From the NCBI RefSeq assembly GCF_021166475.1, contig NZ_JAJOYS010000002.1:434001-498000 (forward strand): a stretch of 64,000 bases of DNA, written 5' to 3'. Both the position numbers and the translations under genes were made by a program. The DNA is from Pelagibacterium xiamenense (GTDB lineage Bacteria; Pseudomonadota; Alphaproteobacteria; Rhizobiales; Devosiaceae). Shown piece after piece: positions 1-8,893 of the stretch. Each line of letters opens with the position of its first letter. Within the stretch, counting starts at the first letter, position 1. The notes under the pieces are model-generated. The model worked only from the letters and a program-made list of their open reading frames with translations. It was not told where the DNA came from and searched no databases.

Positions 1-1
1 G

Positions 2-1084
2 TTTGGCGTGGACTATGGGATAATCGGGCTTTCACTGGCGGCCTATGCCGTAAGCTCGGCATGCCTGCAGCTCATTCTGGGTCCGCTCTCGGACCGTTTT
101 GGTCGCCGGCCGGTGATCCTCTGGGCGCTGGGGATATTTATCGCTGCGACGATCGGGTGCGCCATCGCGCCGGATGCCTGGACCTTCCTCGCCTGCCGCA
201 TGGTGCAGGCGGTGATCGGGCCAACCTATGCGGTGTCGCTCGCGGTGATCCGTGACACGACCAGCCGGGAACAGGCCGCGGGCCAGTTTGGCTATCTGGC
301 CATGGCCTGGGCTGTGGCCCCCATGCTCGGCCCCACGGCAGGTGGCCTGCTCGATCAGGTATTCGGCTGGAGAGCCAGCTTCTACGTTCTGGCGCTCTTG
401 GGAACCGCGGTCCTCGCCTTGTGCTGGATCGACCTGCGCGAAACGAACAATTCGCGCTCCACCACAATGCTGGAGCAATACAAGGCCTACCCCGAACTTC
501 TGGGTTCCAAGCGGTTCCTGGCCTATTGCCTGTGCATGGCCTTCTCGGTCGGCGCCTTCTATGCCTTCCTGGCCGGTGCCCCGCTGGCCGCTTCGGCCTT
601 CGATGTGTCGCCGGCGATTTTAGGTCTTTACATGGGCTCGATAACGGGCGGCTTCATGCTCGGCAGTTTTCTGGCCGGGCGGCTCGCCGGCACGCTGCCG
701 CAGGCCACCATACTGATTGCCGGAAGGACCTTGGCCTGCGCGGGCCTGTTGGCGGGAATAGCCCTGTATGCCGCCGGCATCGGCCATGTGCTGGCACTGT
801 TCGGACCGTGCGTGTTCGTTGGCATATCGAACGGCCTTACTCAGCCCGGCGCGAGTGCGGCGGCAATTTCGGTTCGCCCGACACATACGGGAAGCGCCGC
901 CAGCCTCGCCGGCGCATTCACAGTCGCCGGCGCTTCTATAGTGGCCGCGCTCGCGGGCGCCGTTCTAACCGAAGAAAACGCTCGGCCCGGCCTGTTGGTG
1001 GTGATGCTGGCCTCAGCCAGCGTCGCCCTGGGCGCAGCCGTGGTCGCTCGCCATCTCGAAAGCAACACGCCCAAGACAAAGTGA
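2..1084 (+). CDS. Bcr/CflA-like MFS drug exporter, 5' end outside window
   Basis: Inner-membrane proton-driven drug exporter of the major facilitator superfamily, truncated by the window edge. The frame is open from base 2 (FGVDYGIIGLS...), so the GTG at base 8 is probably internal. The first visible helix runs into the loop motif GPLSDRFGRRP, which is MFS motif A between helices 2 and 3, so only about 40 N-terminal residues including helix 1 are missing. The remaining roughly 360 residues are strongly hydrophobic, with the RxxQ-type helix 4 (RMVQAVIGPTYAVSLAVIRD) and GPxxGG (LGPTAGGLL) in helix 5 that mark the Bcr/CflA drug:H+ antiporter branch. The substrate cannot be told from sequence. 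Confidence 0.85.
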   Translation, partial: FGVDYGIIGLSLAAYAVSSACLQLILGPLSDRFGRRPVILWALGIFIAATIGCAIAPDAWTFLACRMVQAVIGPTYAVSLAVIRDTTSREQAAGQFGYLAMAWAVAPMLGPTAGGLLDQVFGWRASFYVLALLGTAVLALCWIDLRETNNSRSTTMLEQYKAYPELLGSKRFLAYCLCMAFSVGAFYAFLAGAPLAASAFDVSPAILGLYMGSITGGFMLGSFLAGRLAGTLPQATILIAGRTLACAGLLAGIALYAAGIGHVLALFGPCVFVGISNGLTQPGASAAAISVRPTHTGSAASLAGAFTVAGASIVAALAGAVLTEENARPGLLVVMLASASVALGAAVVARHLESNTPKTK

Positions 1085-1466
1085 TCGAATGAGAACGTGC
1101 CTGCCTGTACCGTTCTCCGCATCATCCGTTGCTTCTAGCGCGCCGATCAGAAATGGAAATTGAGCCCGGCACGAACGAGGTGAGCGTTGCTTTTCATAGT
1201 CCACCCCATGATGTCGAACGGGCTGTCACCCGGACCCACGAAAACGACACCTTGGCGCCCTTCCCCCAACCGCCGCCCACTGCTAGAAATCGCGCCATGA
1301 CAACCGAAAAGTCCGCAGACTGTACCACCTCCATCGCGCGTTCCGCGGCCTGACACGCCCGCCGGACGCGCCGCTCGCCGGGCGGGGCGCCGCCATCCCT
1401 TTGTCGCGCGCACCTGCCTGAACGGTACGGCCGCACCCTGCGGCAAGACTTTACGGTTTCACATCA
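1085..1466. other. intergenic stretch without an intact gene
   Basis: 382 bases between the exporter and the acetyltransferase gene. No open frame here has a convincing start, ribosome binding site and domain. The only coding-like signal is the short outer-membrane-protein tail on the minus strand listed separately. A GC-rich imperfect inverted repeat lies near 1355-1400 (GGCGCCGCC context) but has no T tract. Confidence 0.5.
1147..1251 (-). pseudogene. C-terminal remnant of an outer membrane beta-barrel protein
   Basis: Reading the minus strand, the last 16 codons before a TGA stop give MKSNAHLVRAGLNFHF. This is the classic last beta-strand of Omp25/Omp31-type barrels of Hyphomicrobiales (pattern xHxVRxGLNYxF, ending in a terminal phenylalanine recognised by the Bam machinery). 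The preceding residues (VGPGDSPFDIMGW) fit a penultimate strand and turn, but further upstream the frame turns into Arg/Ala-rich low-complexity sequence with no barrel pattern or signal peptide. I infer a decayed gene of which only the 3' end is recognisable. It could be chance, but the terminal motif is specific. Confidence 0.4.
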
Positions 1467-2093
1467 ATGGACAATGTTTTCGAAAGCCCCTTCAGGGGCA
1501 AGCTGCTCAGCGAGCAGGTCACCCATCCCAACATTTCGGTCGGGCGCTACAGCTATTATTCGGGTTATTACCACGGCCACGGCTTTGACGATTGCGCCCG
1601 GTTCCTTCTGCCAGACCCCGACGCCGACAAGCTGATCGTGGGCAGCTTCTGCTCGATCGGCTCGGGCGCGGCCTTCATCATGGCGGGCAATCAGGGCCAT
1701 CGGAACGACTGGGTTTCCACCTTCCCGTTCCATTTCATGTCCGAAGTGCCCCATTTCGCCGGGGCCGCCAACGGCTATGAACCGGCGGGCGATACAGTGA
1801 TCGGATCGGATGTCTGGATCGGCTCGGAGGCCATCGTCATGCCCGGTGTCACAATCGGTCATGGCGCCATCATCGGCACGCGCGCGCTCGTCACCCGGAA
1901 CGTCGAGCCCTACACGATCGTCGGTGGCAACCCCGCCAAACCGATCCGCAAGCGGTTTCCCGACGAGCATATCGCCATGCTTCTGGAAGTGGCCTGGTGG
2001 GACTGGGATGACACCGCTCTTGAAGCCGCCATGCCGATCATGACCAGCGCGGACGTTCCCGCTCTCCACGCCTTCTGGCGCGCGCGCCAATAG
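1467..2093 (+). CDS. catB: CatB-type (hexapeptide) chloramphenicol O-acetyltransferase
   Basis: Cytoplasmic acetyl-CoA-dependent acetyltransferase of the xenobiotic acetyltransferase (XAT, type B CAT) family, which acetylates the 3-hydroxyl of chloramphenicol. The 208 residues match family length. The N-terminus ([16 protein letters not shown]), [38 protein letters not shown] and the left-handed beta-helix repeats [30 protein letters not shown] are diagnostic; His78 in NQGHR is the catalytic base. The C-terminal [13 protein letters not shown] is also canonical. It has its own short upstream region without a strong ribosome binding site and no neighbouring integron or transposon parts, so it looks chromosomal and perhaps intrinsic. 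Substrate range beyond chloramphenicol is unknown. Confidence 0.92.
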   Translation: MDNVFESPFRGKLLSEQVTHPNISVGRYSYYSGYYHGHGFDDCARFLLPDPDADKLIVGSFCSIGSGAAFIMAGNQGHRNDWVSTFPFHFMSEVPHFAGAANGYEPAGDTVIGSDVWIGSEAIVMPGVTIGHGAIIGTRALVTRNVEPYTIVGGNPAKPIRKRFPDEHIAMLLEVAWWDWDDTALEAAMPIMTSADVPALHAFWRARQ

Positions 2094-2337
2094 CCTCTGC
2101 GGCGAAAGGGGGCGGGCCCACTCGCTCCCTGCTTCCTCTACCCCACCGTCGTCCGACAACGGCCACGCCCGGTTACCGGAACCCTTGCGCGGTCACCCCG
2201 AAACCGGCTAATGCTGTCACCATGATGATGACAATTATTCGATAAGCGACCGTCCTCGCCCCGAGGAGAAACACCGCGCCGGCGTAGCGAGCGCCCTGGC
2301 CGCGCATGCGGCTTTCCGCATATCGAAAGTTCATCTT

Positions 2338-3126
2338 ATGCCCAATCAGCTCACTGCGCTCTCAGAAGCGCAAATCGACGCGTTCATCGCCGATGGCTTC
2401 GTCCGCATCGACAACGCCTTTTCCTCAGAAACCGCCGCTGCCGCCCGCGCCATCCTCTGGCGCGACACCGGCTGCGATCCGAGCGACCGTACGACCTGGA
2501 CACGCCCTGTCGTAAGGCTCGGCAGCTATCACGATGCACCCTTCCGCGAAGCGGCCAATACCCCCATCGTTCATGCCGCCTATGACCAGATCGCCGGCGA
2601 AGGCCGCTGGCTCCCGCCCCAGGGCCTCGGCACCTTCCCGGTGCGCTTTCCCTCCGATGAGGACCCGGGCGATGCCGGCTGGCACGTCGATGTCAGCTTC
2701 GGTTTGGAAAATCCCGATTTCATGGAATGGCGCGCCAACGTTAAAAGCTCGGGTCGCGCGCTCCTGATGCTCTTCCTCTTCTCCGACGTCGGCCCCGACG
2801 ACGCGCCCACCCGCATCCGTATCGGCTCGCATGGAGAAATCGCACGGCAATTGCTCCCTTATGGCGATCTCGGCGCAACGCTCCGGCAGCTTTCCGCCGA
2901 CGGCTATGCGGCGACTTCCGATTGCGAGGAAACCCTCGCGACGGGCCCGGCCGGCACCGTCTACCTGTGCCACCCCTTCCTCGTCCACGCGGCCCAGCCG
3001 CACCGCGGAACCGAGCCGCGCTTCATGGCCCAGCCCCCTCTGGTGCCCACCGGCGAGTTCGACCCCGCCCTGCCGCCTTCCCCGGTCCAGATCGCCATCC
3101 GCAAGGCCTGCGGACTGGCTTTCTGA
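2338..3126 (+). CDS. phytanoyl-CoA dioxygenase (PhyH) family protein
   Basis: Non-haem Fe(II)/2-oxoglutarate-dependent oxygenase of the PhyH family, 262 residues. The iron triad is visible: His116-x-Asp118 in GWHVDVSFG and the distal His217 in CHPFLVHAAQ; an arginine shortly after (Arg223 or Arg228, PHRGTEPRF) would bind the 2-oxoglutarate carboxylate. Members hydroxylate small molecules, lipids or natural-product intermediates, and nothing nearby reveals the substrate. It stands alone on the plus strand, convergent with the TPR-methyltransferase gene, and ends in a strong terminator. Start is the ATG at 2338; the frame upstream has no better candidate. Confidence 0.85.
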   Translation: MPNQLTALSEAQIDAFIADGFVRIDNAFSSETAAAARAILWRDTGCDPSDRTTWTRPVVRLGSYHDAPFREAANTPIVHAAYDQIAGEGRWLPPQGLGTFPVRFPSDEDPGDAGWHVDVSFGLENPDFMEWRANVKSSGRALLMLFLFSDVGPDDAPTRIRIGSHGEIARQLLPYGDLGATLRQLSADGYAATSDCEETLATGPAGTVYLCHPFLVHAAQPHRGTEPRFMAQPPLVPTGEFDPALPPSPVQIAIRKACGLAF

Positions 3127-3141
3127 CCGCCACGGCCACCC

Positions 3142-3167
3142 CGGGGGGCGCCACGCCCCCCGTTTTT
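3142..3167 (+). terminator. rho-independent terminator of the PhyH gene
   Basis: A 9-bp perfect stem (3142-3150 with 3154-3162, CGGGGGGCG/CGCCCCCCG) with a 3-base loop is followed by five T residues at 3163-3167. The T tract touches the stop codon of the convergent methyltransferase gene. Confidence 0.85.
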
Positions 3168-4159
3168 CAGTTGAGAACCGGCGCGCCCTCGCCCGTGCCG
3201 GACGCGTCTCCGACGACAACCTCAAAGCTATCCCCGGCCGGGCGCCGCGCGACGAAGAGCAACCCCGTCACCGGCTGCCCCCGGTCGGTACGAATGGTGT
3301 CCTCCGCAATTTGCAGACAGTCGAACCCGGCGGACCTCAGCCCCTCCTCGACCGCCCCGCGCCCATGCGCATACCGCAACGACGCTTGCAGCACGCACGC
3401 CTCGGCCCCCGCGTGTTTTTCGAGCGAAAAGACCAGCAGCCCGCCCGGCGCCAGTACCCCAAACGCCGCAGCGAAGATCGGCGCCAGATCGCCGCAGTAC
3501 AAAAACACGTCCGCCGCCGTGATCAGGTCCACCCCGCCCCGCACCGTGCCCAGATACGACAGCAGTTCCCCCTGCCTGACGGCATCGTAAATCCCCTTCC
3601 GCGCCGTTTCGGCCACCATGCCGGCGGCAAGATCGACCCCCTCGAGATGCGAGACATGCTTGCGCACCCGCTCCCCCATCAGCCCGGTGCCGCAGCCCAG
3701 ATCGAGCGCCCGCGCAAACCCCGATATCCCCAGTTCGCCCATCGTCGCCGCGATGAGACCGGCCAGCCGCCCGGGCACGACATAATCGAGCTTTTCGACA
3801 AGCGCCTGCTCGAAGCTCTTCGCATACGCATCGAACAGCGCCTCGACATAGGCGTTCTGCGCGCCAGTCTCGACCTCGGCAATCCCGTGCGCCGCCAGTC
3901 TCATCTGCGCCCCAAGCGTCCCCGCCGGATCGAGCGCGGCCGCCCGCTGCCAGGCCTTGATCGCCGCCCCGGTATCGCCCGCTTCGTGCCAATACCCGCC
4001 CAGCATCATCCAGCCCGCCGCCCAGTCCGGCGCGCTTTCGAGCGCCTGGGCCATAAGCTCCGCCGCCGCGGCGAACGCCCCGCCCCCGGCCAGCATTTGC
4101 GCATAGTGAGACCGGCGATCGGCAATCAGATCGCCCGAAGAAAGAAAGACGGCATCCAC
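3167..4159 (-). CDS. TPR-containing SAM-dependent methyltransferase
   Basis: 330-residue cytoplasmic protein. The N-terminal ~90 residues are helical with one to two tetratricopeptide-like repeats (AAAELMAQALESAPDWAAGWMMLGGYWHEAG, then AAIKAWQRAAALDP). A class I methyltransferase domain follows, with SAM motif I ALDLGCGTGLMG at about 151-162, an acidic residue in motif II (GVDLAAGM) and the post-motif GGLLVFSLEK. The layout (TPR + methyltransferase type 12 with the linker VEALFDAYAKSFEQALVEKLDY) is common in Alphaproteobacteria, where the substrate is unassigned. It is convergent with the PhyH gene and preceded by ltaE on the same strand, 85 bp away with a terminator between them. Confidence 0.8.
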   Translation of the reverse strand: MDAVFLSSGDLIADRRSHYAQMLAGGGAFAAAAELMAQALESAPDWAAGWMMLGGYWHEAGDTGAAIKAWQRAAALDPAGTLGAQMRLAAHGIAEVETGAQNAYVEALFDAYAKSFEQALVEKLDYVVPGRLAGLIAATMGELGISGFARALDLGCGTGLMGERVRKHVSHLEGVDLAAGMVAETARKGIYDAVRQGELLSYLGTVRGGVDLITAADVFLYCGDLAPIFAAAFGVLAPGGLLVFSLEKHAGAEACVLQASLRYAHGRGAVEEGLRSAGFDCLQIAEDTIRTDRGQPVTGLLFVARRPAGDSFEVVVGDASGTGEGAPVLN

Positions 4160-4175
4160 TCTGGGTCATTGTCCG

Positions 4176-4199
4176 AAAAAAACCGGCATCACGTGCCGG
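4176..4199 (-). terminator. terminator downstream of the threonine aldolase gene
   Basis: On the minus strand a stem GCCGGCA/TGCCGG (4183-4188 with 4194-4199, loop of 5) is followed by seven T residues (plus-strand A run 4176-4182). It sits 45 bp past the aldolase stop and separates it from the methyltransferase gene. Confidence 0.75.
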
Positions 4200-4244
4200 C
4201 GGACGGCAAATGTCTTCGTTCGCGCCAAAACGCAAGCGGAAAAA

Positions 4245-5264
4245 TCACCCCTTGAAAAACGCGTCTACCACCGCGAGCGCCCGCTCGACATCCGCATCCG
4301 AAATATCCAGATGCGTCACCCAGCGCTGCGCGCCGTAGCGCCCGGAGACCCTGATCCCCTCCGCCTCCAGATGCCCCGAAAACGCCTCGGCGACGGCCGG
4401 ATCGACCTTGAGGAAGACGATATTGGTCTGCGGCATCTCAACCGCGATCGCCTGATGCGCCCCCAGCCCCTCGGCCAGCCGCCGCGCCCGCGCGTGATCG
4501 TCGGCGAGCCGCGCGACATTGTTCTTGAGCGCATAAAGCCCCGCCGCCGCGACGATCCCCGCCTGCCGCATGCCCCCACCGAGCATCTTGCGCCACCGTT
4601 TCGCTTCTTCGATAAGCTCCGGCGTCCCCACGAGCACCGATCCCACGGGCGCGCCAAGCCCTTTGGAAAGGCACACCGAAACGCTGTCGAACGGCGCCGC
4701 CAAGGCCAGCGCCTCGACCCCGCTCGCCACCGCCGCGTTGAAGATCCGCGCCCCGTCGAGATGCGTCGAAAGTCCGTGCGCCCGCGCCAGATCCGTCGCC
4801 GCGGCCACGAAGTCCGCCGGCAGCACCTTCCCTCCGATGGTATTTTCCAGCGCCAATAGCCGCGTACGCGCGAAATGCACATCCTCCGGCTTGATCGCCG
4901 CCGCGATCGCCGCCAGCGCCATTGTCCCGTCGCTCAGGTTCTCCACCGGCTGCGGCTGGATCGATCCCAGCACCGCCGCGCCGCCGCCCTCGTATTTATA
5001 ACAATGCGCCTCCTGCCCCGCGATAAACTCCTCCCCCCGCGCGCAATGGCTCAAAAGCGCAACCAGGTTCGACTGCGTCCCCGACGGCAGGTAGATGCCC
5101 GCCGCCTTGCCCATCATTCCGGCAACCTGCGCCTCGAGCGCCGCGACGCTGGGGTCCTCGCCATAGACGTCGTCTCCCACGGGCGCCTCGGCCATAGCCG
5201 CGCGCATGCCGGCGCTCGGGCGGGTGACGGTATCAGACCGGAAATCTATGGACATGTCGCTCAT
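4245..5264 (-). CDS. ltaE: low-specificity L-threonine aldolase
   Basis: PLP enzyme cleaving L-threonine or L-allo-threonine to glycine and acetaldehyde (fold type I, beta-eliminating lyase family). From the ATG at 5264 the protein has 339 residues, the family norm. Diagnostic features are [14 protein letters not shown] at the N-terminus, [23 protein letters not shown] (the Asp that binds the PLP pyridine nitrogen) and the PLP lysine at position 201 in [14 protein letters not shown]. An in-frame upstream extension to 5375 is Arg/Trp-rich and not conserved, so I reject it; the ATG at 5255 (MSIDF) is an alternative start. Confidence 0.9.
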   Translation of the reverse strand: MSDMSIDFRSDTVTRPSAGMRAAMAEAPVGDDVYGEDPSVAALEAQVAGMMGKAAGIYLPSGTQSNLVALLSHCARGEEFIAGQEAHCYKYEGGGAAVLGSIQPQPVENLSDGTMALAAIAAAIKPEDVHFARTRLLALENTIGGKVLPADFVAAATDLARAHGLSTHLDGARIFNAAVASGVEALALAAPFDSVSVCLSKGLGAPVGSVLVGTPELIEEAKRWRKMLGGGMRQAGIVAAAGLYALKNNVARLADDHARARRLAEGLGAHQAIAVEMPQTNIVFLKVDPAVAEAFSGHLEAEGIRVSGRYGAQRWVTHLDISDADVERALAVVDAFFKG

Positions 5265-5523
5265 CGCTGCACTCGAACAAGGGATGCGCACCCTCTTACG
5301 CGCACCGGGCCACCTTGACCACCGCCGCGCCGACCCGCCCCAACCGGACTGAACGGCAACCGGCACCGGCGACAAACGTCATGGTTACTGTCTAAATTCC
5401 CCGGCCACCCGAAACCGCGCGCCGAATACTGACATGTTAGAGCGCGGGAAAGGCATTTTCCAACCCTTCTATTGTTTTTCGGCTTTTCTAAAATTTTGCC
5501 GACATCCCAAAACTCGACTCCAC

Positions 5524-5552
5524 TTGAATAGAACGCGCATTTCTTTTAAAAA
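5524..5552 (+). promoter_or_regulatory. candidate sigma70 promoter of the cold shock gene
   Basis: TTGAAT (5524-5529), a 17-base spacer, TAAAAA (5547-5552). A start near 5559 would give a leader of about 137 nt. Prediction from pattern only. Confidence 0.45.
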
Positions 5553-5637
5553 AAGCGGATCGAAGGTGCGGCCGACTGATCTAGCCAAGCGAATTTTCGC
5601 GACTGCTGACGTCTAGAACCCATACTCGATATACCCC

Positions 5638-5661
5638 GGACCGTGAAAACAAAGGCGGTCC
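5638..5661 (+). promoter_or_regulatory. hairpin in the cold shock mRNA leader
   Basis: GGACCG (5638-5643) pairs with CGGTCC (5656-5661), 35 nt upstream of the start codon. Such leader structures in csp mRNAs can act as cold-responsive translation switches; that role here is inference. Confidence 0.35.
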
Positions 5662-5695
5662 AAGAACGACAGCAAATACGCGAAAGGGCACGCCA

Positions 5696-5908
5696 ATGGC
5701 TACCGGCACTGTCAAATGGTTCAACACGCAGAAGGGCTACGGCTTCATCCAGCCCGACGAGGGCGGGGCGGACGTTTTCGTCCACATTTCCGCGGTTCAG
5801 AATTCCGGCATGGCCGGTCTCGATGAAGGCCAGAAGATCTCCTACGAGATCGTCAAGGACAAGCGCACCGGCAAATCCGCTGCCGGCAACCTTGCCGCTG
5901 CCGACTAA
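5696..5908 (+). CDS. cspA: cold shock protein (CspA family)
   Basis: 70-residue single-stranded nucleic-acid chaperone (OB fold). RNP1 is KGYGFIQP (about residues 13-20) and RNP2 is DVFVHISAV (about 27-35), both intact; the N-terminus [17 protein letters not shown] is canonical. It melts mRNA structure and can act as an antiterminator. It is monocistronic: a long A/T-rich leader precedes it and a double hairpin with a strong terminator follows. There is no purine-rich Shine-Dalgarno immediately upstream beyond GAAAGGGC about 10 nt before the ATG. Whether cold or another stress induces it cannot be read from sequence. Confidence 0.93.
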   Translation: MATGTVKWFNTQKGYGFIQPDEGGADVFVHISAVQNSGMAGLDEGQKISYEIVKDKRTGKSAAGNLAAAD

Positions 5909-5926
5909 CAACGCCAGTTGAGCGAG

Positions 5927-5949
5927 TGCCCGGCTCAATTGGCCGGGCA
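5927..5949 (+). other. hairpin after the cold shock gene
   Basis: TGCCCGGC (5927-5934) and GCCGGGCA (5942-5949) form a perfect 8-bp stem just before the main terminator. It may protect the mRNA 3' end or be a first, T-less terminator hairpin. Confidence 0.5.
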
Positions 5950-5956
5950 GAGAAAG

Positions 5957-6000
5957 GGCGCGAACCGCCGGACCCGGCGGTTCGCGCCTTTGGTTTTTAT
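5957..6000 (+). terminator. rho-independent terminator of the cold shock gene
   Basis: A perfect 13-bp stem (5957-5969 with 5976-5988), 6-base loop, tail TTTGGTTTTTAT. Confidence 0.92.
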
Positions 6001-6250
6001 AAAGCGTGACGCCTCTTGCACGCCACAAACCAGAGGCCATATCACGGGCGGGGTCGTTCGGTTGCCCCTTGACCGCATGCGCGGGGCGATGCAACCTGAA
6101 CGTCAAGCTTCCCCCCAATAGTGAATCGCTTTCCGCTGATTGTGGTCGGCGCAAGAGCGATTTGCGTAGAACTTTATAAGCGGTGCGCGAGGAAGCCCCA
6201 GAATGCTCTCGCCCGCCGTTGTGCAGAATGAAGGGATTGGATGTAAGAGA
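6001..6250. other. intergenic region upstream of greA
   Basis: About 250 bases without a gene (342 from the csp stop). A TATAAG at 6175-6180 could be the -10 of greA, but I see no good -35 at 16-18 bases. A GTG/ATG extension of greA from 6203 is not conserved in the family. Confidence 0.35.
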
Positions 6251-6724
6251 ATGGAAAAGGTCCCGATGACGGTGGCAGGACATGCCGCCCTTCAGGAAGA
6301 ATTGCGCCGCCGCACGTCCGAGGATCGCCGCGCCATCATCGAGGCGATCTCCGAGGCACGCGCGCATGGCGATCTTTCCGAGAACGCCGAGTACCACGCC
6401 GCCAAGGAGCAGCAGAGCCACAACGAGGGCCGCATCATGGAGCTCGAAACCATGCTGGCGAAGGCGGATGTCATCGACGTCTCCAAGCTCTCTGGCACGA
6501 CCGTGAAGTTCGGCGCGACCGTGACGCTCGTCGATGAGGACACCGACGAGGAAAAGACCTATCAGATCGTGGGCGATGCCGAGGCCGATGCCACGAACGG
6601 CAAGATCTCCGTCTCCTCTCCGATCGCCCGTGCGTTGATCGGCAAGGAAGTCGGCGAATCCATCGAAGTCTCCGCCCCCGGCGGCTCGCGCGCCTACGAA
6701 GTCCTCAAGATCGTCTTCAAGTAG
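6251..6724 (+). CDS. greA: transcription elongation factor GreA
   Basis: 157-residue factor that enters the RNA polymerase secondary channel and stimulates cleavage of backtracked transcripts. The N-terminal coiled coil contains [43 protein letters not shown] with the acidic tip ([14 protein letters not shown]); the C-terminal FKBP-like domain ends [33 protein letters not shown] matches the usual alphaproteobacterial start, so 6251 is preferred over the upstream in-frame ATG at 6203. It stands alone with its own upstream region. Confidence 0.95.
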   Translation: MEKVPMTVAGHAALQEELRRRTSEDRRAIIEAISEARAHGDLSENAEYHAAKEQQSHNEGRIMELETMLAKADVIDVSKLSGTTVKFGATVTLVDEDTDEEKTYQIVGDAEADATNGKISVSSPIARALIGKEVGESIEVSAPGGSRAYEVLKIVFK

Positions 6725-6936
6725 GCCCCCCGCACCGGGCCGGCGGCACGCCCCCTCCCCCAGGAACGGGAGGGATCGCCAGCCGCCGGCCCCCGAAGGG
6801 CGAGGCGAACGCACGATATTGTGCCCTTAACGCCGCAGCGCCCACAGCTTTTGCCCCCGCATGGGTGCTCTGCGCTTGTAACATGCGCCCCGCGTGCCAT
6901 ATTTGGTCCAACTTCAATATTCAGCGGCCCACCACG

Positions 6937-7887
6937 ATGCACGCGAAAGTCATTATCATTGGATCCGGCCCCGCCGGATACACCGCGGCGATCTACGCCG
7001 CCCGCGCCATGCTCGAGCCGGTCATCATTTCCGGCACCGAACCGGGCGGGCAATTGACCATCACCACCGACGTCGAGAACTATCCCGGCTTCGCCGATCC
7101 CATCCAGGGCCCCTGGCTGGTCGAGCAGATGCGCGCCCAGGCCGAAAACATGGGGACCCGGATCGAGAACGACATGATCGTCGACGTCGATTTCAACACC
7201 CGTCCTTTCAAGCTCACCGGCGATAGCGGCACGGTCTACACCTGCGACAGCGTCATCATCGCCACCGGCGCCCAGGCCAAATGGCTCGGCCTGCCTTCGG
7301 AAGAAAAGTTCAAGGGCTTCGGCGTCTCCGCCTGCGCGACGTGCGACGGGTTCTTCTACCGCGACAAGGAAGTCCTGGTCGTCGGCGGCGGCAATACGGC
7401 GGTTGAGGAAGCGCTGTTCCTCACCAATTTCGCCTCCAAGGTCACCGTCATTCACCGCCGCGACGAATTCCGGGCCGAAAAGATCCTCCAGCAGCGGCTG
7501 TTCAAGCACCCCAAGATCGAGGTGCGCTGGAACACCGTGCTCGAAGAGGTCCACGGCGACAACATGCCCCCCTCGGTCAAGTCCGCTGTCCTCAAGGACA
7601 TCGCCACGGGCGAAACCCACGAAATCGAGGTCGACGGTATTTTCGTCGCCATCGGCCATGCTCCGGCCACGGACGTCTTCAAGGGTAAGCTCGAAATGAA
7701 GCACGGTGGCTATATCGTCACCGCGCCCGATTCGACGGCGACCAACATTCCGGGCGTCTATGCCGCCGGCGACGTTACCGACGACATTTACCGCCAGGCC
7801 GTGACCGCTGCGGGCATGGGCTGCATGGCCGCGCTCGAGGCCGAGCGCTACCTTGCCGAAAACGAAATAGCCGAAGCCGCCGAATAA
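6937..7887 (+). CDS. trxB: thioredoxin-disulfide reductase
   Basis: 316-residue FAD enzyme transferring electrons from NADPH to thioredoxin. FAD-binding [15 protein letters not shown] (9-23), redox-active Cys133-Ala-Thr-Cys136 in [18 protein letters not shown]-binding [14 protein letters not shown] and the C-terminal FAD motif [31 protein letters not shown] are all present. Start is the ATG at 6937 ([11 protein letters not shown]); the frame is open further upstream but that part is not conserved. A LysR regulator gene follows 90 bp downstream on the same strand, an arrangement conserved in Hyphomicrobiales (trxB-lsrB). Confidence 0.95.
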   Translation: MHAKVIIIGSGPAGYTAAIYAARAMLEPVIISGTEPGGQLTITTDVENYPGFADPIQGPWLVEQMRAQAENMGTRIENDMIVDVDFNTRPFKLTGDSGTVYTCDSVIIATGAQAKWLGLPSEEKFKGFGVSACATCDGFFYRDKEVLVVGGGNTAVEEALFLTNFASKVTVIHRRDEFRAEKILQQRLFKHPKIEVRWNTVLEEVHGDNMPPSVKSAVLKDIATGETHEIEVDGIFVAIGHAPATDVFKGKLEMKHGGYIVTAPDSTATNIPGVYAAGDVTDDIYRQAVTAAGMGCMAALEAERYLAENEIAEAAE

Positions 7888-7977
7888 CGGCGCGGCTCCA
7901 AGGATCGGCGCCGCGATGGACAAAAGTTCAAAGCGGCGCCCCGAACCGACCGGATCAAAGAGGGGACACCGGGCGCA

Positions 7978-8871
7978 ATGTTGGACTGGGACAAGCTGCG
8001 CATATTCCATGTCGCCGCGGAATCGGGAAGTTTCACCCATTCGGCGGAGAAGCTGGGCATGTCGCAATCCGCCGTTTCCCGGCAGATTTCCGCGCTCGAG
8101 GAGGATCTGGGGCTGAAACTCTTCATCCGCCACGCGCGCGGACTGGTCCTGACCGAAGTAGGCGAGCAGCTCTTCCGCACCGCCCACCGCATGGCCTGGG
8201 AGCTGCAGTCGGTGCAGGCGCAGATGACCGAAAGCCAGGACGTTCCCACCGGCCCGTTGATCGTCACCACGACCGTCGGTTTCGGCTCGACCTGGCTCAC
8301 CAAGCGCATTCACGAATTCGTCGAGCTCTATCCGACCATTCAGCTCGAAATAAAGCTCAATGACGCCGAACTCGACCTCGCCATGCGCGAGGCCGACGTG
8401 GCGATCCGCCTGCACCGGCCCAATCAGTCCGAAATGATCCAGCGCAAGCTGTTCACGGTGCACTTCCATATCTATGCCGCCGCAAGCTACATCGAACGCT
8501 TCGGTGCCCCGGCCTCGATCGAAGAGCTCGACGCGCACCAGATCATCTCCTTCGGCGAGCCGTCCCCGTCATATCTGGGCGACGTCAACTTTCTTGAACG
8601 CGTCGGCCGCCCCGATTCGAGCCCGCGCCGCACGGCTTTGAAAGTCAACGCGATCTACGGCATGATGCAGGCCTGCCGTCAGGGCATCGGCATCGCCATG
8701 CTGCCGGACTATATCAGCGAGGAGGAACCGAGCCTCCAGCGCGTCCTCCCCGACATCGACCTGCCGGCCTTCGAGACCTATTTCGTCTACCCCCCTGCGC
8801 TCAAGAACTCCAAACGCGTCGGCGTCTTCCGCGACTTCCTCGTCTCCAAGGCCCGCGACTGGGAATTTTAG
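7978..8871 (+). CDS. lsrB: LysR-type regulator, LsrB/VtlR-like
   Basis: 297-residue LysR-type regulator. Winged HTH at about 5-64 (LRIFHVAAESGSFTHSAEKLGMSQSAVSRQISALEEDLGLKLFIRHARGLVLTEVGE), then a two-lobe effector domain. The start MLDWDKLRIFH and the position directly downstream of trxB are those of LsrB (Sinorhizobium, Agrobacterium) and VtlR (Brucella), which control oxidative stress and envelope functions and activate small RNAs and small-ORF transcripts. Orthology rests on synteny and N-terminal resemblance. It is the best local candidate to act on the T-N11-A boxes 4 kb downstream (see findings). The beta-lactamase gene is convergent, 22 bp away. Confidence 0.8.
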   Translation: MLDWDKLRIFHVAAESGSFTHSAEKLGMSQSAVSRQISALEEDLGLKLFIRHARGLVLTEVGEQLFRTAHRMAWELQSVQAQMTESQDVPTGPLIVTTTVGFGSTWLTKRIHEFVELYPTIQLEIKLNDAELDLAMREADVAIRLHRPNQSEMIQRKLFTVHFHIYAAASYIERFGAPASIEELDAHQIISFGEPSPSYLGDVNFLERVGRPDSSPRRTALKVNAIYGMMQACRQGIGIAMLPDYISEEEPSLQRVLPDIDLPAFETYFVYPPALKNSKRVGVFRDFLVSKARDWEF

Positions 8872-8893
8872 GGAGTCGACAGTCCGGCGAGTG

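Larger units (their letters stand above)
5265..5695. other. intergenic stretch: upstream and leader region of the cold shock gene
   Basis: 431 bases with no supported gene. A 60-codon frame (5434-5616) is rejected because it has no ribosome binding site or family resemblance. The 5450-5560 segment is distinctly A/T-rich compared with its surroundings and carries the promoter proposed at 5524-5552; the following ~140 nt would be a long, structured leader, as is usual for csp genes. Confidence 0.5.

Noticed and set aside
5434-5616. 60-codon ORF upstream of cspA
   Set aside because: No ribosome binding site or family; spans the proposed cspA promoter.
6694-8538. Very long minus-strand open frames opposite trxB/lsrB, and likewise opposite copA (23403-25265), the CHASE2 gene (31216-33327), uvrB (39081-41132) and uvrC (47431-49596)
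   Set aside because: High-GC genes leave long open antisense frames. Their translations lack domains, are low-complexity, and the plus-strand products are clear housekeeping proteins.
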